A stretch of 64,000 nucleotides of DNA from the NCBI GenBank assembly GCA_002291945.1, contig DBAZ01000026.1, positions 1 to 64,000 on the forward strand, written 5' to 3'. The notes under the pieces are model-generated. The model did not search any database and was not told the origin of the DNA. It saw nothing but the letters and a program-made list of their open reading frames with translations. A program made the translations under genes and the position numbers. This DNA is from Tepidimonas sp. UBA997 (GTDB lineage: Bacteria; Pseudomonadota; Gammaproteobacteria; Burkholderiales; Burkholderiaceae_C). Positions 27,677-35,774 of this stretch are shown in pieces (within the stretch, counting starts at the first letter, position 1; each line of letters begins with the position of its first letter).

Positions 27677-28315
27677 ATGCTGCGTCGAACTTTTTCCACT
27701 GCCGCCCTGAGTCTGACTGCTGTAGCGGCCATGGGCGTCCCTGCGGTTGCTTCTGCCCAGGCATCGGCCTTTCGCGAGGGCACTGACTTCCGGCGTCTGC
27801 GCCGACCCGCCCCAGTGGACGCCCGGCCCGGCCAGATCGAGGTACTAGAGTTTTTCGCCTACACCTGCATCCACTGCCACCAATTCGTGCCGGTTTTCAA
27901 AGAGTGGTCCAAAACCGTGGGGCCCGATGTCGTCATCCGCCATGTGCCTGTGGGCTTCAACGCCTCCTTTGAACCAATGCAACGGCTCTACTACACCCTG
28001 CAAGCCATGGGCCGGGTCGAGTCCCACCACGAGCGGGTGTTCAAAGCCATCCATGTGGATCGTCAACGGCTGGACACGCCGGATGCCATGGCTCAGTGGG
28101 CCGAACGCAACGGACTGGACAAAACCCAGTTCACGCAGGTGTTCAACTCCTTTGCCACGGCGGGCCGGGCACGGCGGGCCACCCAGTTGCAGGACGCCTA
28201 TGAAGTCGAGGCCACGCCATCGGTCGGCGTGGCAGGGCGTTTCATCATCGGGGGGCAGGCCGCGCGCACCGTGCTGGTGGCCAACGCCCTGATCAACGAG
28301 GTCCGCAGGGCCTGA
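27677..28315 (+). CDS. dsbA: thiol:disulfide interchange protein DsbA/DsbL-like
   Basis: Periplasmic disulfide oxidase of 212 residues. A signal peptide covers ~1-30 (ending ASAQA). The thioredoxin fold begins with IEVLEFFAYTCIHCHQFVPV, giving active site C-I-H-C near residue 63, and the cis-Pro loop is VEATPSVGVAGRF. A helical insertion spans ~90-165. It donates disulfides to exported proteins and is reoxidised by DsbB. GAGGAA lies 10 bases before the ATG at 27677. Confidence 0.93.
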   Translation: MLRRTFSTAALSLTAVAAMGVPAVASAQASAFREGTDFRRLRRPAPVDARPGQIEVLEFFAYTCIHCHQFVPVFKEWSKTVGPDVVIRHVPVGFNASFEPMQRLYYTLQAMGRVESHHERVFKAIHVDRQRLDTPDAMAQWAERNGLDKTQFTQVFNSFATAGRARRATQLQDAYEVEATPSVGVAGRFIIGGQAARTVLVANALINEVRRA

Positions 28316-28349
28316 GTCGCACGGGCAGCGTGCCCCAGGGCGCGAGAGC

Positions 28350-28379
28350 TTGGGCACCCCAAGATGGTATGGCTACAAT
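28350..28379 (+). promoter_or_regulatory. sigma-70-type promoter for lptA
   Basis: TTGGGC (28350-28355) and TACAAT (28374-28379) are separated by 18 bases, giving an expected start site near 28386 and a leader of about 24 bases before the lptA ATG at 28410. It indicates that lptAB-rpoN can be transcribed independently of dsbA. Confidence 0.55.
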
Positions 28380-28409
28380 GCATCAGCAAATGCAATTTCC
28401 GTGCCGACC

Positions 28410-29078
28410 ATGAATCCTGATTCCCCTCTCTTGATGGCACCGCACTTCACCAGGACGGTACGTCTTCTGCTCCTGTCGCTGGCGCTGGCCTGCGGCAGTG
28501 CCCTCGCCGAACGGGCCGACCGGCTGGCACCGATGAACATTGAGGCCGACCGGTTGCAATACGACGATGCCAACCAGGTCAGCGTGTTTTCTGGCAACGT
28601 GGTCGTCACCCAAGGCTCCTTGATCTTGCGTGGCCAACAGTTGGACGTGCGTCAGGACGCCCAGGGCCACCAGCGCGGCGTTCTCACCGGCAGCCCAACG
28701 CAGCGTGCCTTCTTTCGCCAGCAACGCACGGGGCTGGACGAGTTTGTCGAGGGCGAGGCGGTGCGCATCGACTACGACAGCCTGGCCGACACCCTGACCC
28801 TGACCGGCCAGGCCGTGTTGCGTCGGTTCCGCGGGACGACACTGAGCGACGAAACACAGGGCTCACGCATCATCTACAACGGCGCACTCGAAACCTTCAG
28901 CGTCGAGGGTGGTGCCGCTGGCCGCAGCGCTGCCAACCCGGCCGGTCGGGTACGGGCGCTGCTGTCTCCCACCCCGGCACCCGAGGCCACACCCAGCACC
29001 GCTCCCAGCGCCGCCCCTGCACCGCAGGCCCCAAGGCCGGCATTGACACCCAGCCAGCGGCTGGAGCAGCGCCCGTGA
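28410..29078 (+). CDS. lptA: lipopolysaccharide transport periplasmic protein LptA
   Basis: LPS-transport bridge protein of 222 residues. A signal peptide (residues ~1-34, ending GSALA) is followed by an OstA/LptA beta-jellyroll (~38-165): [20 protein letters not shown], then [16 protein letters not shown] Pro/Ala-rich, probably disordered tail (~170-222) extends beyond the usual domain. LptA polymerises between LptC and LptD. Its stop overlaps the lptB GTG (GTGA). The usual upstream neighbours lptC and kdsC are not in this window. Confidence 0.92.
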   Translation: MNPDSPLLMAPHFTRTVRLLLLSLALACGSALAERADRLAPMNIEADRLQYDDANQVSVFSGNVVVTQGSLILRGQQLDVRQDAQGHQRGVLTGSPTQRAFFRQQRTGLDEFVEGEAVRIDYDSLADTLTLTGQAVLRRFRGTTLSDETQGSRIIYNGALETFSVEGGAAGRSAANPAGRVRALLSPTPAPEATPSTAPSAAPAPQAPRPALTPSQRLEQRP

Positions 29079-29836
29079 CGGCGCCGCCGTCGCCTGCCAG
29101 CCAACTGGTGGTGCGGGGCCTGCAGAAGGCCTATGGTCGTCGGCTCGTGGTCAAGGACGTGTCGCTGGCCGTGCGCAGCGGCGAGGTGGTCGGTCTGCTC
29201 GGCCCCAACGGCGCGGGCAAGACCACCTCGTTTTACATGATCGTCGGGCTGATCCGGGCCGATGCCGGGGAAATCCTGCTCGATGACGCCCCCATCCAGC
29301 ACATGCCCATCCACCGGCGTGCCACGCTGGGGCTGGGCTACCTGCCGCAGGAAGCGTCGATCTTTCGCAAACTCACGGTGGAGGAAAACATCCGCGCCGT
29401 GCTGGAACTACAGAGCGACGAGCACGGCCAAGCGCTCGCCAAGTCCCTGATCGAATCCCGCCTCACGGCCCTGCTGGAAGACCTGCACGTCGCGCATTTG
29501 CGCGAATCGCCCGCCCCGGCGCTGTCGGGCGGCGAACGGCGCCGGGTCGAAATAGCCCGGGCGCTGGCCAACAACCCGCGTTTCATTCTGCTCGACGAGC
29601 CGTTCGCCGGTATCGACCCGATCGCGGTGATCGAAATCCAGCGCATCATCGGTTTTCTCAAGGAACGCGGCATCGGTGTGCTGATCACCGACCACAACGT
29701 GCGCGAAACGCTGGGCATCTGCGACCACGCCTGCATCATCAGTGACGGGCGCGTGCTGGCCCAGGGCACGCCTGCGGCCATCATCCAGAACCCGGACGTG
29801 CGGCGGGTCTATCTCGGTGAACATTTCCGGATGTAG
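29075..29836 (+). CDS. lptB: LPS export ABC transporter ATP-binding protein LptB
   Basis: Cytoplasmic ATPase of the LptB2FGC extractor, 253 residues. Walker A is [20 protein letters not shown] (~residue 40), the signature is [15 protein letters not shown] (~150), Walker B is [16 protein letters not shown] (~168), and the switch His is in [15 protein letters not shown]. The start is GTG at 29075, overlapping the lptA stop. It is followed by rpoN after 8 bases, the order conserved widely in proteobacteria. Confidence 0.96.
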   Translation: MTAPPSPASQLVVRGLQKAYGRRLVVKDVSLAVRSGEVVGLLGPNGAGKTTSFYMIVGLIRADAGEILLDDAPIQHMPIHRRATLGLGYLPQEASIFRKLTVEENIRAVLELQSDEHGQALAKSLIESRLTALLEDLHVAHLRESPAPALSGGERRRVEIARALANNPRFILLDEPFAGIDPIAVIEIQRIIGFLKERGIGVLITDHNVRETLGICDHACIISDGRVLAQGTPAAIIQNPDVRRVYLGEHFRM

Positions 29837-29844
29837 GCGCGGCC

Positions 29845-31431
29845 ATGAAGCAAGGCCTGTCGCTGCGGGTTTCCCAACACCTGGCGCTGACGCCACAGTT
29901 ACAGCAGTCGATCCGGCTGTTGCAGCTCAGCACCCTCGAAATGGCGCAAGAAGTCGAGCAGATGCTCGACGAAAACCCGTTTCTGGAACTCGCCACCGAC
30001 GCAGCCGAACGCGAGGCCTTCGGCGTGGACCGGCTCGACGCGCCGATAAGCCTGGGCGACCAGATTGCCGAACAGATGGCTGACCAAACGGCCACCCAAA
30101 CGACCGCTGGGTCGGCCAGCGAGCCGTTCGGCACCAGCGAAAGCGAAGCACGCGAAGACGAGCAGAGCCTAGACAGCAATTGGGAGGGTGACGGCAGCGT
30201 CGAGCTGCGCCCGGACGACAGCGAATGGGGAGGCGACGCCCCAGCCCGCACCCACCTTGGCGATGACGAGACCGCATCGGCCACCGAACTGGCCAGCCAG
30301 CCGCTGAGCCTGGCGGCGCATCTGCACCAGCAGGCGCTCGGTCTGCGCCTGACCGACGACGAGGCCGCCGCCCTGTACTTCCTGATCGAGTCACTGGACG
30401 ACGACGGCTACCTGAGCGAACCCATCGAAACACTGGCCGATGCCTTGCTGGCGCAGGAAACCAGTGCGCTGGCCCTGACCCTGACCGAGACCGAACGATG
30501 CAACCGGCTGCAGCAATGGTCGCAGACCCTGCGCACCGCGCTGCACGGGTTGCAGCACATGGAGCCGACCGGGGTGGGTGCGCGAACACTGGCCGAATGC
30601 CTGCGCCTGCAAATCGAGGAATTGCGCAACACCCCCGAAGCCCAGGCGGCGCTGGCCATGTGTGCGCAGCCGCTGGAATGGCTGGCACGGCGCGACACCC
30701 GGCGTCTGGCCAGCCTGTGTGGCTGCAGCGAGGCCACCGCCAAAGCCGCGCTGGCCCTGATTGCCCGGCTGGAACCCAAACCGGGCCGCCGCTTTGCCGA
30801 CGTGGAGCGCCAGCTCGTGGTGCCCGACGTGATCGTCACCCCGCAAGGTCGGGGGTTCAAAGTGCAACTCAACCCCGACGTGATGCCGCGCCTGCGCGTG
30901 CAGGACATCTACGCCAACGCCATCCGTGGGGCACGGGGCGAGTCGGCCCAGGGTCTGCAGCAACGCCTGCAGGAGGCACGCTGGTTCATCAAAAACATCC
31001 AGCAGCGCTTTGACACCATTTTGCGCGTTGCCAGCGCCATCGTGGAGCGCCAGCGCAGCTTCTTCCAGCACGGCGAACTCGCCATGCGACCGCTGGTGCT
31101 GCGCGAGATCGCCGACGAACTCGGGCTGCACGAATCCACCATCAGCCGCGTCACCAGCGCCAAGTACATGGCCACGCCGTTCGGCACCTTCGAGCTGAAA
31201 TACTTTTTTGGCTCGGCGCTGGGCACCGAGTCCGGCGGCAACGCCTCCAGCACCGCCGTGCGGGCGCTGATCAAGCAACTGGTGGCCAGCGAAGACCCGC
31301 ACAAACCCCTGAGCGACAACCAGATTGCCGACCTGCTCAAAGAGCAGGGCATCGAATGCGCCCGCCGCACCGTGGCGAAATACCGCGAAGCCCTCAAGAT
31401 CGCCCCGGCCAACCTCCGCAAAACGCTCTGA
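29845..31431 (+). CDS. rpoN: RNA polymerase sigma-54 factor RpoN
   Basis: Sigma-54 of 528 residues, which recognises GG/GC (-24/-12) promoters and needs an AAA+ activator. Region I is Gln/Leu-rich (KQGLSLRVSQHLALTPQLQQ), region II is acidic (~70-140), the core-binding domain follows, then an HTH (LREIADELGLHESTISRVTS) and the RpoN box ARRTVAKYRE near residue 510. It is complete. The customary downstream hpf and ptsN genes are absent; an rRNA methyltransferase gene begins 6 bases later. Confidence 0.97.
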   Translation: MKQGLSLRVSQHLALTPQLQQSIRLLQLSTLEMAQEVEQMLDENPFLELATDAAEREAFGVDRLDAPISLGDQIAEQMADQTATQTTAGSASEPFGTSESEAREDEQSLDSNWEGDGSVELRPDDSEWGGDAPARTHLGDDETASATELASQPLSLAAHLHQQALGLRLTDDEAAALYFLIESLDDDGYLSEPIETLADALLAQETSALALTLTETERCNRLQQWSQTLRTALHGLQHMEPTGVGARTLAECLRLQIEELRNTPEAQAALAMCAQPLEWLARRDTRRLASLCGCSEATAKAALALIARLEPKPGRRFADVERQLVVPDVIVTPQGRGFKVQLNPDVMPRLRVQDIYANAIRGARGESAQGLQQRLQEARWFIKNIQQRFDTILRVASAIVERQRSFFQHGELAMRPLVLREIADELGLHESTISRVTSAKYMATPFGTFELKYFFGSALGTESGGNASSTAVRALIKQLVASEDPHKPLSDNQIADLLKEQGIECARRTVAKYREALKIAPANLRKTL

Positions 31432-31437
31432 CCCGCC

Positions 31438-32721
31438 ATGCAACAGCTCCGCCTATTCTTGCCCTGCGCCGCGGGCGTCGAAACCTTTCTGGCCGACGAG
31501 GTGATCCGCATCACCGGCTGCCCACCGAGCGACGTGCAAGCCCACCGGGCCGGCGTTGCGCTACCGGGCAGTTGGCGCACCATGATGGCCTTGAACCTGC
31601 ACAGCCGACTGGCACAGCGCGTGCTGGTGCGGCTGGCCCACGAACCCTACCGCGATGAGCACGACCTCTACCGCGTGGCCCAGCAAGTGGCTTGGGAGAT
31701 CTGGTTCACCCCCCGCCAGACCCTCAAGGTGGAAGTCACGGCCCAGCACAGCCCCCTGAAAAGCCTGAACTTTGCCGCGCTGCGGGTCAAAGATGCCGTG
31801 TGCGACCGGCTGCGCGAGAAAAAAGGCGAGCGCCCCAGCATCGATACCGCCCACCCCGACGTGCGGGTGTTCGTCCACCTCACGACCGACGCCGCCTCGC
31901 TGTACATCGACACCTCGGGCGAGCCGCTGTTCAAGCGCGGCTGGCGCGAAGACAAGGGCGACGCCCCGCTCAAGGAAACGCTGGCAGCGGCCATGCTGGC
32001 CGCCAGCGGCTGGAGCGGCTGGACAGCCGAAGGACAGCCCGTACCCTTCTACGACCCGTGCTGTGGCAGCGGCACCCTGCCGATCGAAGCCGCGCAGCAG
32101 GCGCTGCACATCGCCCCCGGCCAGCAGCGCCGCTTCGGCTTCGAAAAACTGCTGCCCTACCAGGCACACGTCTGGCAGGCACTCAAGCAGGAAGCGGCGG
32201 CAGCCGTGCGGGCTTGGCCTGCCGGTCAACCCTTCATCCATGGCAGCGACGTGGCCTTTCGCATGGTGGATTTCGCCCGGCGCAACGCCGAGCGTGCCGG
32301 GGTGGCGCATGCGATCGAATGGCGCGGCGGTGACGCCTTGCAGCGCCTGCCGCCGTCCGCGCCCGGCGTGCTGATGCTGAATCCGCCTTATGGCGAGCGC
32401 ATGGCGGCGGCGGGTTCGGCCGGGCAATCGGCGCGCCAGCGTGCCACGCGGGTCGCCGGTCGCGAAACCGCCATCGACCATGACGGGCAGGAAAACACCA
32501 CCTTCTTCAACGAACTGGCCAGCCACTGGAAAAAACACTACGGCGGCTGGACAGCCTGGATGCTGACGCCCGACCTGAAGCTGCCCGGCAAGATGCGTTT
32601 CAAGGAAACGCGCCGGGTGCCGCTCTGGAACGGGCCGATCGAATGCCGCATGTTCCGCTTCGACATCCTGCCGCCCAAACCCGCCACGCCATGCCCGACG
32701 ACCGCCCCCAGCGGGTCGTGA
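31438..32721 (+). CDS. rlmL: THUMP-domain 23S rRNA m2G methyltransferase, RlmL-like
   Basis: A 427-residue SAM-dependent RNA methyltransferase equivalent to the N-terminal half of fused RlmKL. It has an N-terminal ferredoxin-like/THUMP region (~1-160) and a Rossmann methyltransferase domain (~170-410) with PFYDPCCGSGTLPIEAA and the catalytic LMLNPPYGERM. Likely reaction: N2-methylation of G2445 in 23S rRNA. A stretch ~325-350 (QSARQRATRVAGRETAIDHD) is an insertion relative to RlmL as I know it. It lies 6 bases after rpoN; its 3' end overlaps the next gene by 31 bases. Confidence 0.88.
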   Translation: MQQLRLFLPCAAGVETFLADEVIRITGCPPSDVQAHRAGVALPGSWRTMMALNLHSRLAQRVLVRLAHEPYRDEHDLYRVAQQVAWEIWFTPRQTLKVEVTAQHSPLKSLNFAALRVKDAVCDRLREKKGERPSIDTAHPDVRVFVHLTTDAASLYIDTSGEPLFKRGWREDKGDAPLKETLAAAMLAASGWSGWTAEGQPVPFYDPCCGSGTLPIEAAQQALHIAPGQQRRFGFEKLLPYQAHVWQALKQEAAAAVRAWPAGQPFIHGSDVAFRMVDFARRNAERAGVAHAIEWRGGDALQRLPPSAPGVLMLNPPYGERMAAAGSAGQSARQRATRVAGRETAIDHDGQENTTFFNELASHWKKHYGGWTAWMLTPDLKLPGKMRFKETRRVPLWNGPIECRMFRFDILPPKPATPCPTTAPSGS

Positions 32722-33131
32722 TCGACACCAACTGCGTGCTCGACCTCTGGGTGTTTGACGACCCCGCGATCTCCGATTTGAAGGGGTGGATCACCAGTGG
32801 TCAGCTGCAGTGGGTTGCCACCGCCGCGATGCGCGACGAGTGGGTACGGGTATTGGAGTATCCAGCGATTCAGCGGGCTCGAGTCGATCGGGGCCTGGCC
32901 GCCGCCGAGGTGTTGCAAACCGCCAACCACTGGGTGACATGGCGACCGGCAGCCCCCCACTGCCCAGTGCGTTGTCGGGACCCGGATGACCAGATGTTCA
33001 TCAACCTGGCGGCGGCTGAACAAGCCATGCTCGTCAGCAAAGACCGGCATGTACTGGCCTTGAAGGCCGTCCTGAGTGCCCACGGAGTCCCGGTGCTCAA
33101 GCCGGGGCAAATAAAAAATTTGATAGCTTAA
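32691..33131 (+). CDS. PIN-domain protein (putative toxin-type nuclease)
   Basis: A 146-residue PIN-fold protein of the PIN_3 type (annotated as toxin component, PIN family). Acidic residues of the active site are in VVIDTNCVLDLWVF, the mid-protein Glu in MRDEWVRVLEYP, DPDDQMFINLA and VSKDRHVL. PIN proteins are metal-dependent RNases. No antitoxin-like gene precedes it; it overlaps the rlmL-like gene by 31 bases, so it looks like a housekeeping-linked PIN protein rather than a VapBC module. The ATG at 32691 is chosen where homology begins. Confidence 0.85.
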   Translation: MPDDRPQRVVIDTNCVLDLWVFDDPAISDLKGWITSGQLQWVATAAMRDEWVRVLEYPAIQRARVDRGLAAAEVLQTANHWVTWRPAAPHCPVRCRDPDDQMFINLAAAEQAMLVSKDRHVLALKAVLSAHGVPVLKPGQIKNLIA

Positions 33132-33149
33132 AAATCTTCAAACCTGCAC

Positions 33150-33179
33150 TTGCGTTTTGTTGTTTATCTGTTTTATACT
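33150..33179 (+). promoter_or_regulatory. promoter of candidate small RNA
   Basis: TTGCGT (33150-33155) and TATACT (33174-33179) are separated by 18 bases; the region is T-rich and unlike the GC-rich surroundings. A start site near 33186 is predicted. No coding sequence follows on this strand before the terminator at 33261, so the product is expected to be a short RNA. Confidence 0.6.
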
Positions 33180-33185
33180 ACCGGT

Positions 33186-33288
33186 GGGCCGTTTACCAAC
33201 GGCTCCCCGCTTTTCCTCCCTGAGCGGGTGCCTTTGTGTGTGACAGCAAAAAGGCTTCCAACCCGGCTCTCTGAGCCGGGTTTTTTTG
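33186..33288 (+). ncRNA. candidate ~100-nt small RNA with CCTCCC loop
   Basis: Intergenic transcript predicted from a promoter upstream and a perfect terminator downstream. Three hairpins can be drawn: 33186-33193 with 33198-33205 (loop TACC); CCCGCT (33206-33211) with AGCGGG (33223-33228), whose 11-base loop TTTCCTCCCTG contains an anti-Shine-Dalgarno-like CCTCCC; and the terminator stem at 33261-33281. A CU-rich loop of this sort in sRNAs pairs with ribosome binding sites. I recall an Rfam family named Betaproteobacteria toxic small RNA with a similar idea, but cannot verify a match. It sits between a PIN gene (plus) and flhC (minus). Confidence 0.6.
33261..33287 (+). terminator. Rho-independent terminator of the small RNA
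   Basis: ACCCGGCTC (33261-33269) pairs perfectly with GAGCCGGGT (33273-33281) around a TCT loop and is followed by seven Ts in all (33281-33287). It works on the plus strand only; the minus strand lacks a T-tract. Confidence 0.9.
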
Positions 33289-33332
33289 CTTTCTGATTTC
33301 ATTATTTCGGGGCAGCCATGCAGCCGCCCGAT

Positions 33333-33872
33333 TCACTCCAGGCGCAGGCCGCCGTCGGCCTTACCCTTGCCGGCGCGGGCAGGCGGCTTGCACAGGCCAC
33401 ACACATAGTGGCGGGGGTGTTCGTACGGGTCGGTCACGAAATGGCCGCCGCAGCAGGTGCATTTGGTGCGCAGCAGCATCCCGGCATCGATGAACTTGCT
33501 AAGCCGCCAGGCGCGGGTAAAGGTCAGCAGCGGCTCGATGCCGCAGGTGGCCATCTGCTCTTGGTAGAGCTTGTAAGCCTTCATCACCACGTCGATCGAA
33601 TCCAGCGCCACCGTCTTGTTCAGGTATTCGGCAATATTGGCGTAGAGGGACGAATGGATGTTCGGCTGCCAACTGAGGAACCAGTCGGTGGAAAACGGCA
33701 ACTGGCCTTTGCTAGGCGACTTGCCGGCCACTTCCCTGTACAGCTTGAGCAACTTTTCGTACGACAGGCTGGTCTCGCTTTCGAGCACCTGCAGGCGGGC
33801 ACCGAGTTGGATCAGCGCGACGGCCCGTTCGATATCCTTGCTTTCGTTGACGATGCTCTTGACGGCGGCCAT
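33333..33872 (-). CDS. flhC: flagellar transcriptional activator FlhC
   Basis: Subunit of the FlhD4C2 master regulator of class II flagellar genes, 179 residues. The start SIVNESKDIERAVALIQLGA and YEKLLKLYREVAGKSPSKGQ are characteristic, and the zinc site is formed by CTCC and CGLC near residues 137-160. A Lys/Gly-rich tail follows. It lies 33 bases downstream of flhD, as usual. No other flagellar genes follow; the motAB/che genes common next to flhDC are not in the window. Confidence 0.95.
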   Translation of the reverse strand: MAAVKSIVNESKDIERAVALIQLGARLQVLESETSLSYEKLLKLYREVAGKSPSKGQLPFSTDWFLSWQPNIHSSLYANIAEYLNKTVALDSIDVVMKAYKLYQEQMATCGIEPLLTFTRAWRLSKFIDAGMLLRTKCTCCGGHFVTDPYEHPRHYVCGLCKPPARAGKGKADGGLRLE

Positions 33873-33905
33873 GGTGTGCGCTCCTGTGGTCGGGCTTAGA
33901 CGGGG

Positions 33906-34244
33906 TCAGGCGCTGGCATCGGCCAAGCGGCTGGACATCAGGATGTTGGCGTGCAGGCGCTGCGTGGTGTCGTTGCCCACGCGGTTGGGGGTGTGGCTGC
34001 TGGTCAACAGGCCCCAGACCATGTCTTCGTCGGCGCGGAAGCGGCACAGCAGGGTGTTGGTGGTGGAGAGCTTGAACACCTGAGCGGGCGACAGGGCCTC
34101 GATCAGTTCGGCCGATTCCTCGCTGATGCCGAGGCGGTACACGGCGGCGGCCTTGTCGGCGCGAATCAACTGCTGCGCCAGCATGAGGTAGGTCATGTTG
34201 GCTTCGCGGATCTGGTCGATCAGTGCGTTGGTGGACTCGCTCAT
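33906..34244 (-). CDS. flhD: flagellar transcriptional activator FlhD
   Basis: DNA-binding partner of FlhC, 112 residues, all helical: LIDQIREANMTYLMLAQQLI, then DKAAAVYRLGISEESAELIE and LCRFRADEDMVWGLL. The ATG at 34244 is used because it has GGAG upstream and begins at the conserved MSESTNAL. The 231 bases upstream (34245-34475) carry no gene and are available for the complex regulation typical of flhD; I saw no clear promoter in them. Confidence 0.94.
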   Translation of the reverse strand: MSESTNALIDQIREANMTYLMLAQQLIRADKAAAVYRLGISEESAELIEALSPAQVFKLSTTNTLLCRFRADEDMVWGLLTSSHTPNRVGNDTTQRLHANILMSSRLADASA

Positions 34245-34475
34245 TTCACCCTCCAGTGTCTTGTTCAACGCCGCCGCTTGGGGGAAAAGTAGCACGGCTG
34301 AAAAACGTTGATTCGTTGAAATGGATTGTGAAATCAGCCCTACAAACCTTGAATCGGAAAACGGCTGTTCGGCGTGTCAGACGTTGCTGCCGGCGCTGTC
34401 AGGCACATTCCTACATGGCGCTTGGGACTTGAATGCGCCAAGGCCTCCAACCGGTTGTTCGGGGGTATCCGCAAA

Positions 34476-35102
34476 TCATCCAGCACATGGGCTCAATGCA
34501 GCCGCCAAATCGTCCTGACCTTGCGCCACTAGCGCTGCGGCCGCGCCCGCCCTGTCACGGGCTTCCTTGTTCTGGCTGAGCTTGGCCTTGCCTTCCAGCC
34601 GGGTCACGGCGATCTCGATGCCCACGATGGCCTGGAGCATGGCGTCGAGGTAGTCGGGTGGGGCATCGCCCATTTTCCAGGGCTGGGGCTGCGAAGCTTC
34701 ATGGGTGCGCGTCAGGTGCGCCACGACCCCGCGCACAAACCGTTCGTCATCACGCACCGTGAGCCGCCCGTGCGCGTGAACCACCTCGTAGTTCCAGGTG
34801 GGCACTTGCCGATGAGTATCGTGTTTGCTGGGGTACCAGTTGGGCGAAATGTAGCCTTCGACCCCACGGAACACCACCAGCACCTCGGCACCGTCGCAGC
34901 ACTGCTGCCACAGCGGGTTGGCGCGGGCCACGTGGCCGGTCAGGGTGCCCAGGGGTCCCTGGGCTGGGTTGTATTCGAACGGGAGGTGATTGGCATCGAG
35001 CCCGTCAGGGCCTTGGGTGATCAGGACCCCCAAGGGGTGCTCGCGCAGGATTCGATGCAGGGCGTGCGTTGCGGTCAGTTGAAAATGGGGCGGGTTGTAC
35101 AT
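34476..35102 (-). CDS. FMN-binding negative transcriptional regulator, PaiB family
   Basis: A 208-residue split-barrel flavin-binding protein. MYNPPHFQ at the start, EHPLGVLITQGPDGLDANHL, GYISPNWYPSKHDTHRQVPT and TWNYEVVHAHGRL are diagnostic PaiB blocks. PaiB was named as a negative regulator in Bacillus but has no evident DNA-binding domain; many members may be FMN-dependent enzymes. The ATG at 35102 overlaps the upstream adenosyltransferase stop by four bases (ATGA), so the two are coupled. Confidence 0.9.
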   Translation of the reverse strand: MYNPPHFQLTATHALHRILREHPLGVLITQGPDGLDANHLPFEYNPAQGPLGTLTGHVARANPLWQQCCDGAEVLVVFRGVEGYISPNWYPSKHDTHRQVPTWNYEVVHAHGRLTVRDDERFVRGVVAHLTRTHEASQPQPWKMGDAPPDYLDAMLQAIVGIEIAVTRLEGKAKLSQNKEARDRAGAAAALVAQGQDDLAAALSPCAG

Positions 35103-35665
35103 CAAGCCTCTCCGCGCTGCATGCGCTCGCTTTTCCAGTACACGTCGCCTGTGCCATGCGTGCGGTTGAGCACACGGGCGAGCACGAACATCAGGTCGCT
35201 CAAGCGATTGAGGTACTGGCGCGGGGTGTCGTTGAGGGCCTCTTCCTGCCCCAGCGCCACCACCTGCCGTTCGGCCCGGCGCGTCACGGTGCGGCAGATG
35301 TGAGCTTGCGCAGCCGCGCGGGTGCCGGCCGGCAGAATGAATTCCTGCAAGCGCGGCAACTCGGCGTTGTAGCGCTCCAGCGCTTGGTCCAGCGCCAGCA
35401 CGGCGTCGGCCTTGAGTAGCTCGAAGCCGGGTACGCTGAGTTCACCGCCCAGGTTGAACAACTGGTGCTGGATTTCGACCAGCAGCGTGCGCACATCGGC
35501 TGGCAGTTCCTCGCACAGCAACAGGCCAAGGTGAGCGTTGAGTTCGTCCACATCGCCCATGGCGTGGACGCGCAGGCTGTTCTTGCTCACGCGCTGGTTG
35601 TTGCCCAAGCCGGTGGTGCCAGCGTCGCCGGTGCGGGTGGCAATGTGTGTCAGGCGATTACCCAT
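35102..35665 (-). CDS. cob(I)yrinic acid a,c-diamide adenosyltransferase, PduO type
   Basis: ATP:cob(I)alamin adenosyltransferase of the PduO/MMAB family, 187 residues, making adenosylcobalamin. The ATP-binding start ATRTGDAGTTGLGNNQRVSK, a five-helix bundle, and RTVTRRAERQVVAL with LNRLSDLMFVLARV at the end are all present. The ATG at 35665 is where homology starts; the open frame beyond it is antisense noise. No other cobalamin genes are adjacent, so salvage for a B12-dependent enzyme elsewhere is likely. Confidence 0.93.
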   Translation of the reverse strand: MGNRLTHIATRTGDAGTTGLGNNQRVSKNSLRVHAMGDVDELNAHLGLLLCEELPADVRTLLVEIQHQLFNLGGELSVPGFELLKADAVLALDQALERYNAELPRLQEFILPAGTRAAAQAHICRTVTRRAERQVVALGQEEALNDTPRQYLNRLSDLMFVLARVLNRTHGTGDVYWKSERMQRGEA

Positions 35666-35696
35666 AGCATTATTTCGAGAGTAGCGGTTTTCAGGC

Positions 35697-35713
35697 CATA
35701 ATGCCCGATTATG
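35697..35713. promoter_or_regulatory. inverted repeat upstream of the GlcD/DLD-type gene
   Basis: CATAAT and ATTATG are separated by 5 bases (GCCCG), forming a 17-bp dyad between the divergent adenosyltransferase (35665) and the FAD dehydrogenase (35775). It could be an operator or part of a -10 region. Only the symmetry is seen; the role is a guess. Confidence 0.35.
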
Positions 35714-35774
35714 CTGATCTTGTGTAGCCCGCGCCACAAGCATGGGCAACAGGGCAGCATAACCAGAATCAACC

